This document shows, one piece after another, positions 15,184-23,090 of a stretch of DNA of 64,000 nt. Source of the stretch: Xanthomonas fragariae (GTDB taxonomy: Bacteria > Pseudomonadota > Gammaproteobacteria > Xanthomonadales > Xanthomonadaceae); assembly GCF_900183975.1 (NCBI RefSeq), contig NZ_LT853882.1, positions 1,543,501 to 1,607,500 of the forward strand. Direction: 5' to 3'. Both the position numbers and the translations under genes were made by a program. The notes under the pieces were generated by a model that saw only the letters and a list, made by a program, of their open reading frames with translations, made no database searches and was not told the origin of the DNA. How positions within the stretch are numbered: the first letter of the stretch is position 1; each line of letters opens with the position of its first letter.

Positions 15184-17040
15184 ATGCGGAGTCACAAGAA
15201 CAGCAATCGTCTGACGCATGCCCAGAGCACCTACCAACGCATGCCAGAGCAGGTGACTGACCTGCCGGTGAGTCCGGGCACGGTTGCGTCCGGAATGGCG
15301 TCGCCCTCAGGATCCTCTGGCGTCCTCAGCGAACTGCCAGCTCGACCGACTAAGCTCCTTCGCACCGAGGCATCTGCTGTGCATTCGGCGCCGGGATCGG
15401 GCGCGATTCCGGGTCAGAACGGCACATCGATGCCGTTTCACTTCGCGCTGCCATACGACTACCTGGGCCGCAACAGTCATGCGCATCATCTTCCGCTTGG
15501 GCGTGCTGATGTGCCTGAGCCTCAGTGGACAGCAGAGCAGCAGCCTGCTTTCGAAGACGCCGCCGTTCATGAAGAACGTCAGGTGCAAGTGGGTTGTCCA
15601 TCAACCTCGTGCGATGTGCCCAGCGAGTTCGCCAAGCTAAGCGGCAAGATTCGACGCGGGACCGTGTTGTCAGGCTCCGACACACCCTATCCGGCCGACA
15701 GTGAATTCATCGCGCAGCTTGTAGACGCTGCCGGGAAGAGGGGGGATAAACTGGTGGCCATAAAACGCTACGTCTATTTGTTGATACGTTTTAGCGATTG
15801 GCTCAGGCAGCGGGGCAAGGCTGGTCTGCAAAAGCGGCTCTGCCAGGACAAAGAGTCGCTCCGCCAAGACAAAGAGGCGCTAAAACGCGATGCCTCGGAT
15901 TTCCAAAAAGGGTCACAAGGCATTCGTCTGAACGCGGCACTGACGCATCTGCGTAAAATCGCATCTGCCAACTATGGAGCGCCAAAAATACGGCTTTCTG
16001 GTAGATATGAGGTTCCTGACGGCGATAAACAACTCATCGATGGTACGCTTTCTGCTAGTCCCGCGTATGCAAGCCCGTTGCGCGCCTTTAGTGAATGGCT
16101 CAATAGCCAGAATAAGCAGGGATTGTCGGAAACGGGAAGACTGCACTCCGAAACCTTGATGGATGACGCCAAAGCCTTCGCAGGCACGTGCATGGCGGGC
16201 AGTCGAAAGGCCGTTGCGGCGCTACGGAAACTGCAGGAACTTAAACTCACCGAAGCGACATTCATACCGGGGAAGCATCTTGATACGAGTGATATCAATG
16301 AAGACGACCGCCAAATCGTCGAGCACTTTAAAGCTACTTTGTGGGTGTCCAGCGGCGGAAGAACATATGCTAAAGGAGAAACCTACGCCAGTAAGACATC
16401 ACGCCGTCTGACCCGATTTAGCGTTTGGCTAAAGAAGAACAACAAGGCGCCAATGGCGTCGCGTTTGTACGACAAAACGTTGGATCAAGATTTTGCGACC
16501 TACATCAATGGCTTGAGCTTAAACGTCCGCTCTCAAGTGAAAACCATGCTGTCGAAAGTGCGCGAGACGTATCCTCCTGACGTGCAGTTGCCCGACCAGG
16601 GAGGCATAGCTGAACCAACGGGTTCTTCTTACTCTTCCATGATTCCACACACTCCTGAGGGTGGTTGGCCGCAGGCGCCTGAAGGCGACTGGAATCCCGA
16701 TACGCCCGAGGACGAGGTGGCAGGACCTTCATCGTCAGCCCAGCCCGAGGTGTCGAGTTACGACATTCCATTCGACTGGGAGGCACTGTATCAAGAAGCG
16801 ACAGAGCCGCAGCACACCACCGAGATGTCGCAAGCGTCAATACTGAGCTTCGACGAGAAGGACACTGGGCCCGGTTGGAAACCTGGTGCACAGCAGGTGC
16901 CCGACTGGCTATTGCAGCATAAGGTTCGCGATGAGCAGATGGTTCGTATCTGCGGCATTAATTATAGCGTCTCCACCAAACAGCGCGATGTCGGCGGAGT
17001 GAAGCAGGCCAAACTTTATCTCAATCCACTATACCCTTGA
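15184..17040 (+). CDS. Candidate type III secreted effector with three FSxWL repeats
   Basis: A 618-residue protein that I do not recognise by name. The first 85 residues are rich in Ser, Pro and Thr with no hydrophobic signal peptide, as in type III secretion signals. Three copies of a unit of about 100-110 residues follow, each with an FS(D/E/V)WL core at residues 203-207, 302-306 and 412-416, then a Leu/Tyr helix and a second helix ending LRKI/LRKL/LSKV. Repeat 1 contains an extra QDKESLRQDKEAL duplication. A Pro/Ser/Glu-rich linker leads to a distinct C-terminus (about 560-618). Base composition is more AT-rich than neighbouring genes, suggesting acquisition. A PIP box with a correctly spaced -10 box lies upstream, and GGAG precedes the ATG. 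The repeat style recalls N-terminal repeats of some rhizobial effectors, but that is from memory and unverified. Confidence 0.75.
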   Translation: MRSHKNSNRLTHAQSTYQRMPEQVTDLPVSPGTVASGMASPSGSSGVLSELPARPTKLLRTEASAVHSAPGSGAIPGQNGTSMPFHFALPYDYLGRNSHAHHLPLGRADVPEPQWTAEQQPAFEDAAVHEERQVQVGCPSTSCDVPSEFAKLSGKIRRGTVLSGSDTPYPADSEFIAQLVDAAGKRGDKLVAIKRYVYLLIRFSDWLRQRGKAGLQKRLCQDKESLRQDKEALKRDASDFQKGSQGIRLNAALTHLRKIASANYGAPKIRLSGRYEVPDGDKQLIDGTLSASPAYASPLRAFSEWLNSQNKQGLSETGRLHSETLMDDAKAFAGTCMAGSRKAVAALRKLQELKLTEATFIPGKHLDTSDINEDDRQIVEHFKATLWVSSGGRTYAKGETYASKTSRRLTRFSVWLKKNNKAPMASRLYDKTLDQDFATYINGLSLNVRSQVKTMLSKVRETYPPDVQLPDQGGIAEPTGSSYSSMIPHTPEGGWPQAPEGDWNPDTPEDEVAGPSSSAQPEVSSYDIPFDWEALYQEATEPQHTTEMSQASILSFDEKDTGPGWKPGAQQVPDWLLQHKVRDEQMVRICGINYSVSTKQRDVGGVKQAKLYLNPLYP

Positions 17041-17118
17041 GGTCGCTGAGCGATGCGCCCTATGCGCGTGGGCATATCGCACGGTGCATCGTCGATGCAG
17101 TGCGCTGATATTGCGCTA

Positions 17119-17260
17119 AGAGCGGCTAACAAAACGTAGCGAGCAGTCGTCAGGTGGGTGTGGACGGCGCGGAGGAACCGCGGCGTGAAAGCGGTATGTG
17201 CCGATTCCGAGCACCGGCTGCGCCCGCCTGGCGGCCGTTCGCTAGCTCGTTAGTCAAACT
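17119..17260. repeat. MITE-like repeat, copy A (decayed right end)
   Basis: It begins with the terminal sequence AGAGCGGCTAACAAAACG and continues with the same internal order as the other copies in this window (GTAGCGAGCAG, CAGGTGGG, CCGATTCCGAGCACCGG, CGCCCGCCTG). The right terminal inverted repeat has diverged, so the end is approximate. It lies between the effector candidate and rimO. Confidence 0.75.
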
Positions 17261-17320
17261 AACGGCGGCCTTGCCGGCAGCGCGGTTCAGCGCGTTGCCC
17301 GGGCGGCGCCCGGGCGCCGC

Positions 17321-17326
17321 TATAAT
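17321..17326 (+). promoter_or_regulatory. Possible -10 box upstream of rimO
   Basis: An exact TATAAT stands out in very GC-rich sequence 66 nt before the rimO start. A palindromic GC block (GCCCGGGC...GCCCGGGC) lies directly upstream and no good -35 hexamer is found at 16-18 nt spacing, so this remains a weak call. Confidence 0.35.
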
Positions 17327-17392
17327 TGCGCTACTCAGGCCCCACGCCCCACTCAGGCCCCAGGCCGTTCCGTTCCCCAGGCTCCTGCTTCC

Positions 17393-18757
17393 ATGTCCCA
17401 GCTGAACCCCAAAGTCGGCTTCGTCAGCCTTGGCTGCCCGAAGGCGCTCGTCGATTCCGAACGCATCCTCACCCAGTTGCGCGTGGAGGGCTACGACATC
17501 GTGCCCAGTTACGATGCTGCAGATGTGGTAGTGGTCAACACCTGCGGCTTCATCGATTCGGCGGTGACCGAGTCGCTGGATGCGATCGGCGAGGCGATGA
17601 ATGCCAACGGCAAGGTGATCGTCACCGGCTGCCTGGGCAAGCGCCCGGAGCAGATCCGCGAGGCGTATCCGCAGGTGCTGGCGGTGTCCGGCCCGCAGGA
17701 CTATCAGAGCGTGATGGAGGCAGTGCACGCTGCGTTGCCGCCGCGCCACGACCCGTTCGTGGATCTGGTGCCCGATTACGGCATCAAATTGACGCCGCGC
17801 CATTACGCCTATTTGAAGATCTCCGAAGGATGCAACCACCGTTGCAGCTTCTGCATCATCCCTTCCATGCGCGGCGATCTGGCTTCGCGCCCGGTCGATG
17901 AAGTGCTGCGCGAAGCCGAGCGGCTGGTGCGCGGTGGGGTCAAGGAATTGCTGGTGGTTTCGCAGGACACTTCGGCTTACGGCGTGGATCTGAAATACGT
18001 CGAGCGCCCCTGGCGCGACCGGACGTACCAGACGCGCATGAAGGCGCTGTGCGAAGGCTTGTCGGAGCTGGGCGTGTGGACGCGCCTGCATTACGTGTAT
18101 CCGTATCCGCACGTGGACGACGTGATCCCGCTGATGGCCGAGGGCAAGGTGCTTCCGTATCTGGATATCCCGTTCCAGCACGCCAGCCCGCGCATCCTCA
18201 AGTTGATGAAGCGCCCGGGCGCAGTCGAAAAAACCCTGGAGCGTGTGCAGCGCTGGAAGGCGATGTGCCCGGAGATCACCGTGCGCTCGACCTTCATCGT
18301 CGGCTTTCCCGGTGAGACCGAGGCTGAGTTCGAATCGTTGCTTGACTTCCTGGATCAGGCGCAGCTCGATCGGGTCGGCGCGTTCGCGTATTCGCCGGTC
18401 GAAGGCGCCAGCGCCAATGCGTTGCCGGATCCGGTGCCGGAAGAACTCAAGCAGGAGCGTCTGGCGCGCTTTATGGCCCGCCAGGTGGATATTTCCGCCG
18501 CGCGCCTTGAATCCAAAATCGGCAGCGTGCAGCAGTGTCTGGTCGATCTGATCGAAGACGACATCGCGGTGGCGCGCTCACGCGCGGACGCACCGGAAAT
18601 CGATGGTCTGGTGCATATCCAGAACGGCGGCGAGCTCGGGCTGAAGATCGGCGATCTGGTCGAGGTGGAAATCACCGACAGCGATGAGCACGATCTTTTT
18701 GGCGATGCGTTACCGGTAAAGGGTAATCGCGGGATTGAACTTGCGGTGATCAGCTAG
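17393..18757 (+). CDS. rimO: Ribosomal protein S12 methylthiotransferase
   Basis: A 454-residue radical-SAM enzyme that methylthiolates the conserved aspartate of ribosomal protein S12. The N-terminal UPF0004 domain supplies C15, C51 and C80 for the auxiliary 4Fe-4S cluster. The radical SAM motif is CNHRCSFC (C147, C151, C154), and a C-terminal TRAM domain (about 390-445) would bind the substrate. The [12 protein letters not shown] and [11 protein letters not shown] sequences favour RimO over MiaB. The stop overlaps, on the other strand, the stop of the broken HEPN gene. Confidence 0.96.
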   Translation: MSQLNPKVGFVSLGCPKALVDSERILTQLRVEGYDIVPSYDAADVVVVNTCGFIDSAVTESLDAIGEAMNANGKVIVTGCLGKRPEQIREAYPQVLAVSGPQDYQSVMEAVHAALPPRHDPFVDLVPDYGIKLTPRHYAYLKISEGCNHRCSFCIIPSMRGDLASRPVDEVLREAERLVRGGVKELLVVSQDTSAYGVDLKYVERPWRDRTYQTRMKALCEGLSELGVWTRLHYVYPYPHVDDVIPLMAEGKVLPYLDIPFQHASPRILKLMKRPGAVEKTLERVQRWKAMCPEITVRSTFIVGFPGETEAEFESLLDFLDQAQLDRVGAFAYSPVEGASANALPDPVPEELKQERLARFMARQVDISAARLESKIGSVQQCLVDLIEDDIAVARSRADAPEIDGLVHIQNGGELGLKIGDLVEVEITDSDEHDLFGDALPVKGNRGIELAVIS

Positions 18758-19118
18758 CGCAAGGTTGTGTAGAAAAGCTCGTACATGAGTTTCATTGCGA
18801 GCTCTGCGTCTTCGCGCATGACAGTGCGCGGATGTTTTTTTTGGTTATGAATCGGTGTCCGAGCGTATGGTCTAGGTCGTCGGCTTCTTTTCGATGCGCG
18901 TAGGCGTTTCTTCTTTTAACCAGTAGGTCGAGATTTTCCAGGAAGTCCTGGCTTAAAACTACATTGGGTATGGAAATTTTTCTTATCTCTTTAGAGCGGC
19001 TAACAAAACTACTGCGCCGCCGCCAGGCGGGCGCGGCTGGTGCTCGGAATCCTCATGTACCACGCGTACACTCCGGTTCCTCTGCGCCCACCTGACGACT
19101 GCTCGCTACGTTTTGTTA

Positions 19119-19975
19119 GAGCGTGTTATGAACTTTGAAAGAGGGTGGCTGCATTTCCAAGCATCAGGATCGTGAAGACGACGAAGTGCAAACCGGCCAA
19201 GGTTTCCGGCAATCGCTCGTAGTCGCGTGCCAGCCGTCTGAAACGATTGGCCCATCCGAAGCTGCGCTCGACAACCCAACGGCGCGGCAGCAAGACAAAG
19301 CCTTTTTTCGCTTCTTGCAGCTTGATCACGTGCAACTCAATGCCTTCTTCCGTGGCCGCCTGCGCCGGTTCTTGACCGGTGTAGCCCTGATCAACAAAGG
19401 CGATCTTGACCGTTTCACCGGTCACGTGTTGTACCTCTTGTGCCAACGATCGGACTTGCGCGCGCTCCTGCTCATTAGCCGGCGTCACCTGGACAGCGAG
19501 CAGATGTCCAAGCGTATCGACGGCCATGTGTACCTTGCTGCCTTTCTTGCGTTTATAGCCATCGTATCCAGCACGCGGCCCGCTTTCGCAGGTGGACTGC
19601 AGCGTGCGAGCATCGAAAATGACCGCGCTCGGCTGGCCTTTTTTCCCTTGCGCCACACGCAAGAGTGAGCGCAGATCACTGACCATGGCCTCAAAGCAGC
19701 CCGCTTGCAGCCAGCGCTGTGTTTGCTGATACACCGCTTCCCAGGGCGGAAAATCGTTGGGAAGCAATCGCCATGGTGCGCCGGCGCGCGCGATCCACCG
19801 CAGTGCGTTGAACATCGCGCGTAGCTCATACTTGCGCTGCGGTGCCTGCACGTCCATCAGCGTCAAATAGGGAGCCGCAAAGGCCCATTCTTCGTCGGAA
19901 ATATCGGTGGAATAAGGCTTACGAGGCTTCATCCGTATACGTTAGCGTGACAAGGGCAAAGTTCATAACACGCTC
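19119..19975 (-). mobile_element. IS5-family insertion sequence, 857 bp, copy 1
   Basis: Perfect terminal inverted repeats (GAGCGTGTTATGAACTTTG at the left and its complement at the right) bound one transposase gene. The element is flanked by TA on both sides, a 2-bp target duplication. It is inserted in the right terminal repeat of MITE copy B. It differs from copy 2 (24242-25098) at one noticed base (G at 19330, T at 24453), so the copies spread recently. Confidence 0.92.
19126..19932 (-). CDS. IS5-family transposase (copy 1)
   Basis: A 268-residue DDE transposase with an N-terminal DUF4096-type segment (DISDEEWAFAAPYL, WRLLPNDFPPWEAVYQQ) and a DDE domain. Candidate catalytic residues are the Asp of VIFDARTLQS, the Asp of IAFVDQGYTG and the Glu of VVERSFGWANRFRRL. 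The single intact frame fills nearly the whole element, so it may be active. It differs from the copy-2 protein by one residue (His for Gln in ELHVIK). Confidence 0.93.
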   Translation of the reverse strand: MKPRKPYSTDISDEEWAFAAPYLTLMDVQAPQRKYELRAMFNALRWIARAGAPWRLLPNDFPPWEAVYQQTQRWLQAGCFEAMVSDLRSLLRVAQGKKGQPSAVIFDARTLQSTCESGPRAGYDGYKRKKGSKVHMAVDTLGHLLAVQVTPANEQERAQVRSLAQEVQHVTGETVKIAFVDQGYTGQEPAQAATEEGIELHVIKLQEAKKGFVLLPRRWVVERSFGWANRFRRLARDYERLPETLAGLHFVVFTILMLGNAATLFQSS

Positions 19976-20182
19976 TAGCCCCTCTTAATGATTTGTCCCA
20001 ATGTTGGCTTCTTCTGTGGGCGGTCCGCGACCTTCAACTCATCTGCCAGGGTCATTTCAATGTAAGCAGTTGCCGTTAAAACTGCTGCAATGTCCAGACG
20101 ACGTTTGAAGCAATTCTTCGCTTCCTGGAGCAGAGTGGGTCAATTCTTTCCAGTGCGTCCAATAGGTTGAGATTCATGCGTT

Positions 20183-20686
20183 TCAAGCCTCGTAATAGAC
20201 AGACACCACCACAAAGGTGTGCTTGCCGGAAGGTAACTGCGCTTCGAACTCGTCATCCGCGCGTTTTTTCAGCAATGCGCGCGCCAACGGCGAATCAATA
20301 CTGATCCAGCCGCGTCCGGCGTCGGTTTCGTCCGGGCCGACGATGCGGTAGTGCAGCAGTTCGCCGCTGTCGGCGTCTTCCAATTCGACCTGCGCGCCGA
20401 AGAACACGGCGCGTGGGTCGGTCGGCGTGATATCCACCACGCGCAGCGCTTCCAGCCGTTTGCTGAGATAGCGCACGCGGCGGTCGATTTCGCCAAGCTG
20501 CTTCTTGCGGTAGGTGTATTCGGCATTTTCCGAGCGGTCGCCTTCGGCTGCGGCTGCAGCCAGCGCACTCACCACCTCGGGCCGACGAACCCGCCAGAGA
20601 TCTTCCAGCTCGGCCTTGAGCCGCGCATGGCCCTCGGGCGTGATCAGCGCCGTGCTTTTTTCGGCAGGGGGGCGCCAGCGGCTCAT
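20183..20686 (-). CDS. greB: Transcription elongation factor GreB
   Basis: A 167-residue factor that enters the RNA polymerase secondary channel and stimulates cleavage of backtracked transcripts. The N-terminal coiled coil (about residues 15-90) bears the acidic tip in [21 protein letters not shown], where Asp and Glu coordinate the catalytic metal. The C-terminal FKBP-like domain follows ([15 protein letters not shown]...[16 protein letters not shown]). The sequence pattern and basic patch favour GreB over GreA. The broken HEPN gene began 5 nt after its stop, so the two were probably coupled before the insertions. Confidence 0.9.
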   Translation of the reverse strand: MSRWRPPAEKSTALITPEGHARLKAELEDLWRVRRPEVVSALAAAAAEGDRSENAEYTYRKKQLGEIDRRVRYLSKRLEALRVVDITPTDPRAVFFGAQVELEDADSGELLHYRIVGPDETDAGRGWISIDSPLARALLKKRADDEFEAQLPSGKHTFVVVSVYYEA

Positions 20687-20812
20687 GGGGCAGGCTCAGG
20701 AATCGAAACGGCGGAAGCGCGATGCTAGCGCGCATGGGCTGCTTGCGCATCTGCCGCTGCACACACCCGAGGGGCGCCAGACCATTTCCTGGGTGACGCT
20801 GGGCGGGGCCAG

Positions 20813-21113
20813 GTGTCGCAATTGAGCGCGGAAAGCGTGTCTGGCGAGGCGGCATTGACGGTGACCGGGCTGGCACCGGGCGGCAGCATCGCCGCGGAAA
20901 GCGTCAGCGGCACGATCGCGCTGGGAGTTCCGCGCAACTTGTCGGCAGCGTTGGATGCGGAGATCTTCAGCGGCAATATCCGCGCGGTGGGCGGGAAGGT
21001 GGAGCGACCTGAATATGGCCCGGCAAGAGCCTGAAAGCGACGTTGGGCGGGCAATGGCGACGTCAAGCTGGAGTTGCATTCGGGCTCGGTGCGCATCGAT
21101 CACAACCGAGGCC
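20813..21113 (+). pseudogene. DUF4097-type beta-strand repeat protein remnant
   Basis: The plus strand reads LSAESVSGEAALTVTG, GGSIAAESVSGTIALGVP and AEIFSGNIRAVGG, and after frameshifts near 21020-21045 NGDVKLELHSGSVRIDH. Alternating short beta strands with SVSG/SGNI turns are typical of the DUF4097 adhesin-like fold. The N-terminal signal and first half are missing and at least two single-base frame changes occur, so this is a decayed 3' fragment. It lies between the divergent greB and the small 61-residue gene. Confidence 0.6.
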
Positions 21114-21114
21114 T

Positions 21115-21146
21115 GAAAACAAACGTGCCACCTTGCGGTGGCACGT
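21115..21146 (-). terminator. Rho-independent terminator of the 61-residue gene
   Basis: On the minus strand ACGTGCCACC, a GCAA loop and GGTGGCACGT form a perfect 10-bp stem followed by TTTGTTTT. It lies 32 nt past the stop of the small gene at 21178-21363 and is a textbook intrinsic terminator, arguing that this small gene is really expressed. Confidence 0.88.
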
Positions 21147-21177
21147 CAGTACAAACACTTCAGCTTCCGGGTAGCGC

Positions 21178-21363
21178 TTAAGCGATCTTGTCGCCGTCGT
21201 TGCGCGTCGGGCCGAAGTTGGTGGTGAGCACTTCGATCCGACCGCCGGTCTTGCGGAACGCGGCGATGTCGGCAGCGATACGCTCACGACTGAGCGGCTG
21301 CGACTTGCCTTCGCTGCGAGTGATGCTGGGCTGGGATTTCTGCTTGGTCGCGGGACGTGCCAT
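21178..21363 (-). CDS. Conserved-looking small basic protein of unknown function (61 aa)
   Basis: A 61-residue protein beginning MARPATKQKSQPSITRSEGK and ending with an acidic/basic helix and the tail TTNFGPTRNDGDKIA. It is basic at the N-terminus, has no signal peptide or membrane helix, and I do not recognise the family. The start is well supported by a full AGGAGG 6 nt upstream of the ATG, and a strong terminator follows the stop, so it is a compact single-gene unit. The Lys/Arg-rich N-terminus would suit a nucleic-acid-binding or ribosome-associated role, but that is a guess. Confidence 0.72.
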   Translation of the reverse strand: MARPATKQKSQPSITRSEGKSQPLSRERIAADIAAFRKTGGRIEVLTTNFGPTRNDGDKIA

Positions 21364-21546
21364 GTAGCCTCCTGTAGCGGGGAAGTGCGGTGACGCCGCG
21401 TGCGACCAGGGTGGTGCGCGCAGTATCGAGAGGTGCGGTCGCGTTCGGTGCGCAATCGCGGCGGCACGGCGGGCGTGCCTTGCAGGCAAGACGACGGGGT
21501 GTCGAGCAGCAACCGCTTATCATAGGGGGTAATGCTTCGCCTTGTG

Positions 21547-22923
21547 TTAACCGGCTGACGAACGGGCTGCGTGTGCTGCCGCCCATGCCAACCCCTGGAC
21601 CACACCGAAGGACGGGTCGCCATGCACCAAGCGCGATTTCGGAAAAGCCGCCGCCACCGTCTCGCGAATATAGCCGGCGCGCGACATGCCGCCGGTCAGG
21701 AACACCGTTGCTGGTGGTGCGGTTATGTCAGCACTCACCTGCGCGAGCAAGCCCTCCAACTCGGCCAGATAGTTGGAGGCAGAGGCGACCAGTGCACTGG
21801 CCTGCACATCCACGCCCAGCCCGCGCTCGATGAAGTCCAGGGCCGCCTCATGCTGCTCGAGCTCGCTGAGGGCGATCTTGCAGGCTTCCACACCGCGATA
21901 CAGACGCGCGGTATTGCCGGTAGCCTGCAACGCCTGCAAACGCTTGTCGAACGGCGCGGGAACGTCTTGATAGTTGTGCAGGCGAAATTCGCGTTGGCGG
22001 GTCATGTCCTGCACCATCGCCGCTTCTACGTAATGATGCGTCGGCACGCGGGTGATGCCGCGACCGAATAACGGCATGTAGGCGGCCAGGCTTAGCGCTA
22101 GATCGATATCGGTGCCGCCGCGCGCGATGCCCCAGGCGCGGTGTACCTGCGGCGCGGCGCTGCCGCCGACGCTGGCGTGCGCGACGTCGGTGGTGCCGCC
22201 GCCGATGTCTACCACCATGGTGTCTTGGCGGGTGTCGTGGCTGACGTGGTAGTGCATCGCGGCCGCTGCGGGCTCTTCGAGGAAATCCACGTGATCGAAA
22301 CCGGCCGCGATTGCGGCGGTCTGCAGGATATCCAAGGCTTGCGCATTACCGGCTTGGCCGATCGAGCTGCGGAACTGTACCGGGCGGCCCAGCGTGGCGC
22401 TGCGGATATTGATGTCGAACTGGCGCGAGGCGGTGAGCCGGATATGTTCCAGCACATGCGTGGCAATGCCGGTAATGGTCTGGCGCGCGCGTGGATGCAG
22501 GTTGTAGCCCAGCATCGACTTGGGGCTCTGCACCAGATTGCCTTCGCCTTCGAGCAAGTACGCATCCAGCGCTTCGTCGCCATACACCGCGTTCTGTAGC
22601 AGGGCTGCGGAGCTGCGTGGCTCGCGCACCTGTTTTTCCATCCATTGACGACGCACGATGCGAATCGCATCGCGGCGCAGGCTGTCGTTATTGGGCGTGT
22701 GACCGGCGGCGAGCGCGTCGCGGCGGCCCGAGTCGACCAGCCGCTCGACCTCGTATTCCGGCGCGGGCGTGAGCCTGAAATCCTCCGGATCGCGCATGGT
22801 GTCGGGGAAATACACTGTGGTGCGGAACTGCAAGGCCTCGCCGAAGCGTACCGGCAGTACTTGCCCGTCGACGATCGCCGCAGCAGCGGAGTTGCTGGTA
22901 CCGAAGTCGATGCCGAGTTTCAT
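21547..22923 (-). CDS. yegD: Hsp70-family chaperone-like protein (YegD type)
   Basis: A 458-residue actin/Hsp70-fold ATPase without the DnaK substrate-binding domain. The phosphate-1 motif KLGIDFGTSNSA is at the N-terminus, the phosphate-2 motif MVVDIGGGTTDVAH is in the middle, and the adenosine motif VFLTGGMSRAGYI is near the C-terminus. Length and motifs fit YegD, whose clients are poorly known. ATG 22923 was chosen because it begins the conserved strand; an in-frame ATG at 22932 adds three residues but has no spaced ribosome site. MITE copy C ends only 16 nt upstream, so the native leader has been replaced or separated. Confidence 0.87.
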   Translation of the reverse strand: MKLGIDFGTSNSAAAAIVDGQVLPVRFGEALQFRTTVYFPDTMRDPEDFRLTPAPEYEVERLVDSGRRDALAAGHTPNNDSLRRDAIRIVRRQWMEKQVREPRSSAALLQNAVYGDEALDAYLLEGEGNLVQSPKSMLGYNLHPRARQTITGIATHVLEHIRLTASRQFDINIRSATLGRPVQFRSSIGQAGNAQALDILQTAAIAAGFDHVDFLEEPAAAAMHYHVSHDTRQDTMVVDIGGGTTDVAHASVGGSAAPQVHRAWGIARGGTDIDLALSLAAYMPLFGRGITRVPTHHYVEAAMVQDMTRQREFRLHNYQDVPAPFDKRLQALQATGNTARLYRGVEACKIALSELEQHEAALDFIERGLGVDVQASALVASASNYLAELEGLLAQVSADITAPPATVFLTGGMSRAGYIRETVAAAFPKSRLVHGDPSFGVVQGLAWAAAHAARSSAG

Positions 22924-22938
22924 GCAGAACATGCCTAA

Positions 22939-23080
22939 GAGTGGATAACAAAACGTAGCGAGCAGCCGCCAGGTGGGTGCGGACGGCGCGTAGGAACCGA
23001 AGTGTACGCGTGGCACATGCCGATTCCGAGCACCGGCCGCGCCCGCCTGATGGTGAGCGCAGTCGTTTTGTCAGCCACTC
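22939..23080. repeat. MITE-like repeat, copy C (complete, 142 bp)
   Basis: The left end GAGTGGATAACAAAAC and right end GTTTTGTCAGCCACTC are imperfect inverted repeats bounding a 142-bp body that shares its order of motifs with copies A, B and D-G. There is no coding capacity. It sits between the co-directional cation-efflux gene and the YegD-like gene, 10 nt from the stop of the former and 16 nt from the start of the latter. Confidence 0.85.
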
Positions 23081-23090
23081 TCCCAATGCG

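Larger units (their letters stand above)
18994..19984. repeat. MITE-like repeat, copy B, interrupted by an 857-bp IS
   Basis: The left end GAGCGGCTAACAAAAC starts at 18994, and the matching right end GTTTTGTTAGCCCCTC is completed at 19984 once the IS (19119-19975) and one TA are removed. The body is in the opposite orientation to copies A and C. TTA occurs immediately on both sides (18991-18993 and 19985-19987), a 3-bp target duplication. The repeat is inserted in the HEPN-type gene. Confidence 0.85.
18754..20177 (-). pseudogene. HEPN-type small protein gene, split by nested insertions
   Basis: Two coding pieces on the minus strand flank the MITE copy B plus IS. The N-terminal piece (19985-20177) starts with ATG 5 nt after the greB stop and reads MNLNLLDALERIDP, then in a shifted frame LQEAKNCFKRRLDIAAVL...KPTLGQII. 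The C-terminal piece (18754-18993) reads KEIRKISIPNVVLSQDFLEN, LDLLVKRRNAYAHRKE and, after a run of eight A, KHPRTVMREDAELAMKL. Deleting the insert with one copy of its TTA duplication joins the codons as ...LGQIIKEIRKI... in frame. RNAYAH is the R-x4-H motif of HEPN ribonuclease or toxin-like domains. Two frameshifts besides the insertion confirm loss. The restored product is about 130 residues; its target is unknown. Confidence 0.78.
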
